Source: Lottia gigantea (Eukaryota > Mollusca > Gastropoda > Lottiidae). From it: a DNA stretch of 64,000 bases. The translations under genes were made by a program, and so were the position numbers. The notes beneath the pieces were generated by a model. It saw only the letters and a program-made list of their open reading frames with translations, was not told the origin of the DNA and made no database searches. The stretch covers positions 171,089 through 235,088 of the forward strand of contig NW_008708359.1 of NCBI RefSeq assembly GCF_000327385.1, given 5' to 3'. This document shows, piece by piece, positions 49,901 to 61,900 of this stretch. Position 1 is the stretch's first letter. The number at the start of each line of letters is the position of its first letter.

Positions 49901-52900
49901 CATTACCCCCTATTGTAACTTATTACTCACAATGTTCACTCAATATCCCCTACTGTAACATATTACTCACAATGTTCACTAATTACCCATTACTGTAACA
50001 TATTACTCACAATGTTCACTCAGTACCCGTTACTGTAACATATTACTCACAATGTTGACTCAATATCCACTATTGTAACTTATTACTCACAATTTTCACT
50101 CAATATCCATACTTATTTTACTCTTTACTCACAATTAGCACCAATTACTCACGGCGCTTGTGATTTATTTTGATAATATTTTAAGAGAATTCATCTTTAA
50201 ACTTGCCTGGAGCAATATAATTTTATTTCATATAAGTTAAAAAACAAATTATAGTATATTTATCAACTGTTGTTTTTAAATGTCTCCCTGTCTGAATAGA
50301 TATCATTTACCAATATAGTGAAAATTTGATTTAATTTTCAACACTGTCGATTACAATAGTATTTTGTTCGATTTCTTAGTTATATATCAGAGCTTTTTGA
50401 AAATACTTTTGCGATATTTAGAGGGCACTAAGCTAGGAAGGCAAAGAATACATCGATTTTGGAAGTGGGAGTAGAATATACTTTTCATTTTTACGTCACC
50501 CATGGTAATGAAAACTTTGAGGTTATAACTAGAATGGAAGCTGAATAAGATCGCAAGCTATCTACTAGAGTATAAGATGCTTATGTTACCCCAAAGCTTG
50601 TCTACAAATGCTATCTTGCAAACTGATGGTGTTTTCTGAACGGCATAAAGGCAAAATATATCTTTTCAGGTAAACACTTACAGATTCTCTATATCATGGG
50701 CCAGAATTTTACCCACGGGATCCCAAACCACTAATCCTGGAGGTATACAGTATTACAAAAACCTTATAGCTGAACTGAAAGACAACGGTATAGAACCATT
50801 CGTAACCCTGTACCACAATGACCTTCCAGAGCAACTACAGAGATATGGTGGATGGCTTAATCCACGTATCGTCACTGATTTTGCAAATTTCGCGAAAATC
50901 TGCTTTCAAGAGTTTGGCAATGATGTGAGTATTCCATTGAATAGTTAAAGCGACAGATTCGCCATCTGTTTAACCAATCGTACCTTAGTCTCAGAAATCG
51001 GATTTTTTTTGCTAAGCTAATCAGTAATAGTGCTCACAGCTCACTGTCGACCATTTAGCCTTCTAATCCATGTGTATCCAGAATTATCAGCATTTCAAAG
51101 TTAAAATGACGACTCGTCTTTTCTTGAGACTCTGCCACATGTATCCGAGACTCTGGCGAACCTGTTTCTTTAAAGGGACTGTAAAGAGGTTATCAAAACT
51201 TGTTATGTGTATTGGGGACATTGATAGCATTAATTTGCCAGAACCACAGAGGTCTGACTGAGAATTGGGATGGTGCAAATTGATGCTATCAATGTCCCCA
51301 ATAGCGAAATCGATATCGAAACTCATCGAAGGTTGTCCTTGATCGCGTTCATTAGATAATTCTGGAAGAAAAAAATACTATGTCATATCATTTCCTCTGA
51401 TAACATTAAACAAGAACGTAGATATTGTTTGATAGACGATAACATGTTTGTGTGGTTAGAAAATGTTTTACTATTATGCAATTTATTCAATATAATTTTA
51501 CTAGTATAGATTACTATAGAATGCTTAAAGGGACAAGTACCCCATTATTTTTGACCAATCATACTTTAGTCTCAGAAACAATCAGTAATAGTGGTCACAG
51601 CTCACAGTCGAAATCTGAGTCTCAAAATCCATGTGTGTCCCGAATTATCAGCGTTTGAATGTTAAAATGACGACTCGTTATTTTAAGATACTCTGTGAAT
51701 GTGATATATAGAATAGACATACACAGAAATAGTGAGTAAAATTCCTAGTTTGAGATATTTTTTAAGGAATTATACGATTTTCATACATTTCTATTACTTC
51801 TGAAGACTATTTACATATATGTTCAAAGCTGAAATCACCCCCTCCCCCAAATGGAACAGCTGTCCCTTTACGACAATAAGATGGCCATATACTATCCTGG
51901 TTATTCATATTTGATTCTCTCATATAGCAAGATGGCACATTTAAAGACCAGTTCCCTTTGTCTTTGAAGGTCGGTTCTGTAAAACGAAAGTCAATTTTAT
52001 GCAAGACTGTTTGACAGTTTTCAATTTCCTCATTTCTCACATACAAAGCACCCCAAGATTGCAGAAAGTATAATTCCAATTTTCATAAAAAATATAATAC
52101 ATATCAGGTATACATGATACATTACATAATATGACCGCTAATTTATTTTTCAACTTCCAATAATCATAACGATATTATGAATTAACTCTAACGATTATTG
52201 ATCTACAAAATTTTCAATTACTTCAAAGGTGAAAAATTGGATAACCATCAACGAACCGTGGGGGACAGCGGCACTGGGTTATGGGAAAGCTATGGGCGCC
52301 CCAGGTGTATGGGGACCGGGTACCAATACGTATATTGCTGGTCACAATCTCATCAAAGCACACGTTGCAGCTTACAGACTTTACCAAAATGAATTTAAAA
52401 CAAGCCAAGGAGGTTTGTTACAATTTTNNNNNNNNNNNNNNNNNNNNNNNNNNNNNNNNNNNNNNNNNNNNNNNNNNCACGGTCCTTTTAAGCACAATTT
52501 AATTCAGGCACAGGGATTTAGGTGCACATTCAAATTATTCGTGTCTAAATGGCTATATAGATTACAGTTGAAATCAATTTCAAGACGACACCTATGTTTT
52601 CAATTATAATATTGTCCCTGTTTCTATGGACACAAACAACAAATCATTTCTATGAAATACTTGGAAATCTTACTCTGTCTGAGCTGCACATTAGACTTAT
52701 TGTTTAAACAACGAATTCAGATTTTTTTTTTTTTGAGAATAAGTAAGAACTGGGACTGATTAGAACGCCACAGATAGAGTTTTTTATTGGAGGTGTGACC
52801 ATCTCGAAATTGTTGAGTGTTCTACATATGAAAAAATTATAACTTTTGACCTCTATATCTTACCAGATTTAGTCTAATTGTGCTTCAGATCAATTGGAAA

Positions 52901-55900
52901 AAAATGGTCACAGCTTTCGTCAGTACCATGCCAGAATATTCTATTTGCTTTGAAAGTCGCAACAAACCTAAAGTTTGACCATGTAGACATACTTTTTGTT
53001 TGGATTGTATATCAATATTAATAACAGGGTGTACTGTCATGTTTAAAGTTTTAATTGTTTCAAATAGGTGGGAGATGTAAATCAAGGTCGAAAAGATGGA
53101 ATAATCAACTAAAATCCATCTAGACCAGAGGGGAACTGCATGTTAACTTTATTAAAACAGAAATGGGACTGAATCCTGCTAACCAAGGTTCAATGACTAT
53201 TTTTATAAGCCAACATGAAATGTGGGGCGAAAATGTTAAATTTTGTAACGTTTTAGTGTAGGCCTATGCTCTTGTTTTGAGCATGATTTGATCAGAAATG
53301 TAGAAAAATAATCTTGGAGCAAGCAGTTTGTTTCGTTTTATTTTTATATACATATGTGCATATTCTTTTATTTGATAATAGTGACGTCACCAAATATTCC
53401 ACCAATAAAATTGAAAATTTCGTTTCGTATTAGCAAAAAAATCTACGATCCTTAAACTTAACAATACCACATAGGGCAATTTTCAAAGTTCATCATTATA
53501 TTGCATCCAAAAAAGGCTATTTGATTGGCTGTTTCTTTCTTATAGATTTATCCTCTAACATCCAGTCCAACTAAGTTCAGCTCATTCGGTTCAACCTTCG
53601 CCAATGTTCGTTAATTTCCGCGAGTTTCCGTGACAACTCACAGACAACTCTTTCTGAAGATTGATTTCGATTGGTTAAAAAGCGTAATGATTTTGACGCG
53701 GTTAAAGCAGAAAAAGCCATATTATAGAAAAAGAAAGTGAAATTCTTAGTTCATACTTATACGATTTTCTCACATTTGTAGTAGTTCTGAAGACTATTTA
53801 CATATATTCAAGACCCAAATCAACCCCTGAAATGGCGATTTATAATGTATTAATGCTTACCGTAGCTCCAGATTTTATTCCAATCAAAAAATCAACACAC
53901 AAAAATACGTCCCATTTTGAGAAAAGTTTTTTTGAGTGTGTTGTCAATATTTTACTATTTACTTACACTACTTCAATAGGTCAAGTTGGAATTACCTTGA
54001 ATTGTAACTGGTTTGAACCCAAAGATCCAAAGAGTGGGCTGGACGTGGCTGCCCAAGAACGAGGTATAGAGTTCCTGTTAGGATGGTTTGCTAATGCTAT
54101 ATTAGTGAATGGTGACTATCCACAGATTATGAAGGATTTAATATTGAACAAAACACACCAACTTTCACCAGGTCAACCTTCACGATTGCCTACATTTACT
54201 GAACCTGAGAAGGCCGATAATAAAGGTATTTACTGATTTATAATAATGAAAATAATAAGAGAAAATTATTTGGCCAGTCTTGATCGTTTTCTTTGCCTTT
54301 TCTGGTTGGAAAGCTACCTAATGTACAAGTGTATGACCCTTCAACAAGACAAAATAGCCGGTGATTTGACACTGCTGACTAAAAAAACCTACCCATGTGC
54401 ATTCTGCATGGTATTACAGGTCCAGACGGTGATTAATTATGTCTCTCTTAAGTTTTTGAAATGGAAAAGGTTCCAATCCGATGAAAAACATCCCACCCCC
54501 ATTTCATCTATCATGTTGATTCCCATCTTCATGACAGTGAGTGTATATGTCAAATACACGTTCATAATGCTCAGCAGTACTAAGACCAAAACCTCTGCCT
54601 ATATTCCAGTCTCTGATAGATATTTTACATTGCTCTGCAAGGCTTTTATGACTTCTGCATTTTTTTTCTAGATTCGGCTGATTTCCTGGGATTGAATTTT
54701 TACTCTTCGTGGTTGGTAACTTCTAAAGTACAAGAGTGTAATCCACCAACATATGATTGTGATAGTGATACTGTAACCGTTCCTGACACTACTTATTATG
54801 GGTAAGATAAATTATATCATTTTCCGTATAGTGCTTCTTCAAAATAACAGAACCTGTCAAAAAAACATATCTGCTATTGTTCCATATATACTGGTTTTGT
54901 TACCGTTTCTTTCCTTAAGTGTTGGTTGCGTTTATATTTAAATCGTCTTTTACATACGAGAGAGAGGTTTTCAGTAATGAATAAAATATTTAAAAGTTTC
55001 GTTCGTGTGTTCATATTTACAAAACAAACTGATGTAGATACGAGGCTTCCATACTAAAGTGAAACACTGTACAAATATGTAGCCTTAAAAAGTTTCGGAC
55101 ACGTTAAAGAGTTTGATGGGATGGGTCATAACATCATAAATTTTGCGTATTTGACTATGTGTGATTACTTTTATCATGGTATTTCAACCTTCGGTCCGTT
55201 GTTGCAAGGTATCCTTGCCAATATTAACACTTCCGTTGAATTTTCGAATCAAGACAATCTACCGAAGAGAGATGTATGGTGTGAAATAAAAAAGATTGCT
55301 GACCTTCTCCTCTGATTTCCTCAACAATTAAGATCTGTATCCAGTGGCTCATCTACCATAGGAACTGGTTGAACCAAGTCAACCAGACCCCCGTGCGTAA
55401 GAGGGCCACCGCCCTCAGAAAAATATTAACATACATTACATTGACTTACAGAGTCAATAAAAAAATTCCCAGGGGAGGTGCCCCGTCCTTATTAACTCTA
55501 CGGGCCCCCATTCATCTACAGTGGCGTTGCCAGCCTTCCGAGACTAGGGGTTCAAATATGCGGCAAACTGACTCAATCGTGGACTGCTAAGGCTGAATTC
55601 AAATTTTGGCTACTCTGAGGTGGTGTCTCTCATAGAGCGTCTTACAGCGTTCTTTCAAGAAAATTTTGGAAAAGATGAATTGATTTTGGAGAAAGAAGGC
55701 AAACATTTCGATTTGTTGAAAATAAAGTGGGGGTACAATTGGGGGTACAAACCACTTTTCTTAGGGAGGCAAATACCCCTCTGTATCCCCTCTTGCGCTG
55801 CCACTGCTCATCTTGTTGCGTCACTGTATTTTGTAGACAAGCAGCACCGAGTGGATTAAGGAAGATGTTAAACTGGATAAAGAAGAAGTACAATAATATC

Positions 55901-58900
55901 AATGTCTATATAACAGAGAACGGGGCCTCTGATACCACTGGAACGATACAAGATGAATATAGAATTGGATATATGAGAAATTATACTAACGAGGCGTTGA
56001 AGGGTAGGCTTTCATGACTTTTAAGTAGTTGTTAAGAGGGTTTCTAGTCCCTTTTATATGTGTATATATTTCTAATTATCGGTCAAATGTCAAAGATTCC
56101 TGTAATTATAAAATTGCTTCAAAGGGCAGTGTACAACATTTTCATTATCGAAAATGTCGTAAATAATACCTGAAAATATTTCTAAAGTACCTTGTTTTTT
56201 TTTTTAAGTTAAACTTTCAGATACGTTAAGGAACACATTTCTCTAGATTGTGGTGATAAAAATTTCCCTGTAAGCCTATAACTATCGCAAAAGCTGTTGT
56301 AATATCTAAGGGCATTACTTGAATATCAAACAAAAAAGTACAAACAATTCATGGAGCCGAACTACGGAGCTCCTTAAGCGCAATTTTCAACACTTTTTAT
56401 TATTATTTTGTTAAAACGAAATAGTTATTTCGTTAAAACGAAGTAATTATTTCGTTTAAACGAAAAAATAAATAAACATGTTTACAATTGCGCCTTAGGG
56501 GCTCAGTACCGAACTGATGTCATTCTTATTTGACACTTACAATAACGCACCATTTCGCCAACCATTATAATTATATTGTACTAGTCTCTGACTACATCGA
56601 TCTTTGAATAGAATTTTTTCTCTCATTTCATAAATTCAATAATGACTTTTCAACGGTTGTTTTTTGTATTAGAAAGTCTTTGGGTCCATAGAAATATAGA
56701 CACACAGAAAATTCACATGAAAATGACCTACTTTTTGGTCTGAAAATTATTCTCCGTAAAATCATGTTAACAAATAATAACCCTTCCAGTGGTAAATATT
56801 TTTATCAACCCAAAGACAATCTAAGACTCTCAGTAATATTTTGTAATTGATATTCTAATTCATAAGGAAATGATTGCCAAATTTCAATTCAGAAAACTGT
56901 GTAGTCAGAGACTAGATAATGAACGAATGTTTTTCAGCTATAACTTTAGATAGTTGTAATCTCAAAGGATACATGGTATGGTCATTAATGGATAATTTTG
57001 AATGGACCAGTGGTTTTAGCGTAAAATATGGTTTGTATCATGTTGATTTCACTAATCCCGATAGACCAAGATCAGCCAAATCATCTGTAACATTCTATAA
57101 GAAGTTGATAGCAGATAATGGGTACAGTGCTGGTTACAACATGGAAGGTGGCCGTTCTTCTGGAACTGTACCATTCGAAGATCAGTTTGATATATATTAT
57201 GGTGATTTTCCCACGGATTTTAAATGGGGTGTAAAAAGTTTTATTTATAAAAATTTTCAGAAGAGCTGGAAACCTGAAGGTTGGTGAAATTTTACCATTG
57301 TTTCTTCCTTTTGAGGCTGTCACAGCTGTCTGTCTTATTTGCGTATATTAAAAGGACAGATTCGTTTGACCAATCGTACCTTAGTCTTAGATTCGGGAGT
57401 TTTTTTTTAGTTAAGCTTATCATCAATAGTGTTCACAACTCACCGACGAAATTTAAGCCTTCAAATCCATGTGTGTCCAGAATTATCCGCGTTTGAATGT
57501 TAAAAACACCAATCGTCTTTCTTGAATATTTGCCATATATAGAAAAGGCATATATTATACAGAAATAGAAAGTGAAATTCCTAGTTTGAGGTATATTTGC
57601 AGGAATTGTGCGATTTTCGTACATTGCTAGTACTTCTGAAGACCATTTACATATATATATGTATATACCCTATATAAACAAAGTAAAATTTGGATTTGTC
57701 CTAGAAGTATCTAAAATCGCCCTAGTACAAAGTCCAATGTGAGTAAACACTGCAATTCAATTTGAGTTCACACTAGGACAAAGTTCAATTTTAGTTTCTC
57801 CTAGGACAATTTAAAATTGCCCTAGGAGAAACTCTAATTGGAGTTTGTACTAGGACAAAGTAAAATTGGACTTGGAGTTTGTCCTAGGGGGATTTTAAAT
57901 TCTCCTGGATTTCAGTCTCTACTGTGACATATATATATATATATATATATTCAAGACCCAGATTAACCCCCAAACTGGCGAACCTGTCTGTTTAATAATC
58001 AGGTTCCCATTTGCACCTTTTTTCTCAGACATCTTTGTTCTTTTAATGAAAAGAAAGAAAGAAAGAATGGGTTAGATTTTGACGATTATAATTCAAATCA
58101 AATGAACACAGAAGTCCGACTTTAACTCGGAATGGTATAAATCGAAGCTCTGTTACATTAAACAAAAAAAAACCTTCGTTTGAAGCCCTTCATATTGAAT
58201 CAAAAAGTATTAATGTATAAATGTTATTCTTTTTTTAATTACCTTACCAATAATATAACATAGATGGAGAACTCCTCAAAACTTTAGGCGTAAGTAGTTC
58301 ATTTATATACCAATAGACATTTTGATATATATTAGAGGTCTTTTGTCAAATTTACACAAGTTTTCTCTATAGTGAGAATAGAAAAAGTGTACATCAGTGT
58401 ATTATCACACTGAATGTCTTTTCCCTGTTTTCATCATCCCAATCATTGGCACGAAAACAAAACGAATAACTCCATTAGACAAAATTTAAATTCTCAGACT
58501 TATAAATTCGAGTCATATCGCCGACATATTTAGAAATATTTACCCTGTTGATGATACAAGGATTTAGAAGATTTTATCTCATGTACAGTTTCTTCGCAGC
58601 TGCTCCTCTCCCCACCAGAAAAAGGGACTGGCCCGGCTTTGCCCCCCGCCACTTTCCCATTTTTTTTTCATCATTCTGCATAGTGAAAGAATGGCCCAAG
58701 CCCCCCACCCCCTCCCCCTTCATGGAAAATTTTGTGGCTCTTGTTCGTGACATCATCTTATGCTTCCTAAAAACTCCAATGGGCAGAGGTAGCGTTATTT
58801 ATAGTGTTTCACTTAATATATTTCTATGGATTTTAGGTTAAGCAATATCAAATGGCATTATTCTGGGAAAGTATATTTTCTGATGGTACCAAGGCATCTT

Positions 58901-61900
58901 ATAATAAAACGGCAATGGAATACTATAAAAATGTAATCAGCGAACTAAAGAAGAACAACATAGAACCAGTGGTAGTTTTATATTCTGGTAGGACACCATT
59001 GGCTCTAGGTGTTAATCCATGGCTCAGTACGTCTACCATTGACCATTTTGTTGACTATGCTGATATTTGCTTTAAAAATCTTGGAGATATGGTAATTTCA
59101 TTTCGTATGTATTCAGAGTAGGTAAAGCGCCGGCCTTTGCAGCACATTTGTTTGATTTTGATCCTGTAGTATGATAGGTGTCTTCTGAAAGGACAAATTG
59201 GGATTTCTTTTATTGTTTATCCAAGTGCTATTTGATTATGATATTATCTTATTTTACTTTATCTATCTCCGCGTACGACGGTAAATTGCGCATATCTATT
59301 GGTATTCGTTCAGTTTGAATGCTGTTGTTATTATCAGCTAATTAATGCATGATAATAACCTTTAGGTAAAGATGTGGATAACATTTGAAGATCCATTATA
59401 TACTGCATCCGAGGTGAATGGTGAACATAAAGATACATACCCTTATATTAATGGTCGAAATTTATTATTAGCCCACGCTCGTGTTTACAAACTCTATACA
59501 GATTCATATAAAGCGACACAAAAAGGTATTTAAAATTACTTTTATCAATGATGTTTGCAGGAACATACTTAATATATTACCCCTCTAAGCCGAGTCGAGA
59601 TAATATCTTCTGATATTTCAACCCGGTCTCCCCCCTGTCAGTGATGCAAGTCGGAGTAGCTGACATGGAAAAAACGCCTAGACGCTCTGATGGGACAATA
59701 AGTCGAGGCCGATATGCTACAGGCTGTGCACGTTATAGATCCCACTTATTCTCAATTATTATCATTGCACACTGCATGGTGTTGCACGTCTTCATTAGTC
59801 AAATTAGGTGGAGAAGCGTAGGGCTTAAAACTCCATTCATGTCATTTCATTTGAAAAGGAAGTGACGCTGAATTCCAATATAGGACTTTCATGTTATTTA
59901 TTAACTTCAATTTTCTTTGAATTTTCCTTTAACAGGAAAAGTTGGCATTGAGATAGACTTTGCATGGGCTGAACCTTCTAAACCACAAGAAAGCAGAAAT
60001 GTAGAACTGGCTGAACGATATATGCAGATGAGAAATGGTTGGTTTGCTTCTCCCATCTTCGGTACTGGAGACTACCCTGAAATCATGAAACACCAAATGG
60101 AATTTGTAAACAGATTCCAAAAACTAGAAAATAGCCGACTTCCGGAATTAACTTCAGCAGATCAACAACTTATCAAAGGTAGATTTGCTTCTATCACACA
60201 CATCTGAAGATACGCGAAAGGGTGAAATCCGCGTTGTGGTGACAGCAGTGAATTTTTAAATATGACAACATTTTTCTGGAAACAATTATGATCACCACTT
60301 TCTGATGTAGCTTTACCAGTAATTTGCCATCTTTCTCTGTTATAGCTCACTAGTAATATGTTGATAGAGACCCCTTTCTGGCCCTGCTTGACTGGAAATG
60401 TGTTCGTGAAATCCACCTTCCAAAGTAGTTTGACCGGCAATATTTCGATAAAGAGATCTTTTTAATCTTTCGGCGGAGACCACAGTTTGATGCTTGACTG
60501 ACAGGTGGTCCATAGACATCATTTTCTGATGTTTGCTTTATCATCAATATATCTAGTATCTAATATCTTCCTGTTATAGCTAACAGAGAATAATGCTTCT
60601 GCTGGACTGCTGGCATTTGGTTCATACCACTTTCTGGATTTGCTTGACTATTAATGTGTTAGTAGAGACCACTTTCTGATGTTTCTGTAGAGGCCACTTT
60701 CTGGTGTTGTTTGACTATCAATGTGACGGTATAGACATCTTTCTGATGTTGCTTGATTAGTAATTGTCGGTAGAGACCACCTTCTGATGTTGCTTAACTA
60801 GTAATTTGTTGATGGAATCAACTTCTTGATGTAGCTTGACTATCAATGTGACGGTATAGACATCTTTCTGGTGCTGCTTGATTAGTAATTGTCGGTAGAA
60901 ACCACCCTCTGATTTTGCTTGACTAGTAATTTGTTGATGGAATCATCTTCGTGATGTAGCTTGACTATCAATGTGACGATATAGACATCTTTTTGATGTT
61001 GCTTGATTACTAATTGTCGGTAGAGACCACCCTCTGATTTTGCTTGACTAGTGATTTGTTGATGGAATCAACTTCGTGTTGTAGCTTGACTATCAATGTG
61101 ACGGTATAGACATTTTCTGATGTTGCTTGAATAGTAATGGTCGGTAGAGACCACCTTCTGATTTTGCTTGACTAGTAATTTGTTGATGGAGCCCACTTTC
61201 TGATTTTGCTTGACTAGTAATTGTCGGTAGAGACCTTCTGAATTTACTTAACTAGTAATTTGTCGGTAAAGACCACCCTCTGATTTTGCTTGACTAGTAA
61301 TTTGTTGATGGAGCCCATCAATGTTGCTTGACTGTAGTGTTAAGGAATTGTGGGTTATTTCCGGTGTTTCTGCCTAATATATATATTAATTGACCCAGTG
61401 AACTGTTTCAGGCAGCTCTGATTTTCTAAAAGTAAAGTATATAGAAACTGTGTTACTTGATGGCTTTAAAGTTGTAAGAAAACCATACAACATTACGAAT
61501 GATCGGATGGTAGAAACAAGCTTTGATCCTTCATGGTTGAGGTAAGCATTGTATAATATTACAGATTACAGAGTTTTTTATATACACATTTTTAACATTG
61601 TATTGATCAGCCATTTGGACTGAAATAAAATAAGGCTCATTCTATGATCAGATAAAATCTAATAGATAAGCAATAGCAAGATGTTGAATTTACATGAACT
61701 ACTTTATGCCAGAGTATAGTTAATAAAAACTAGATACCGTTAGTTTATTCAGAATATCATTTCTGAAACATTATTATATCTTTCGAGTGAGGGGGTAATT
61801 CAACACTCTGGTCTAGTTATTTTCAGAAATGTCTGTTGTATAACTAGCAGTGGCGTAGTGAGGATTTCATTGAGGGGGAAGGGGCCATCCGAGCGTTCCG

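Noticed and set aside
52229-52609. 126-codon frame crossing the N run
   Set aside because: Only its first 184 nt are GH1 exon 4. The rest is intron and undetermined bases.
58548-58841. 97-codon frame before GH1 exon 10
   Set aside because: Proline-rich translation of C-rich intronic sequence; ends at the splice acceptor and has no GH1 match.
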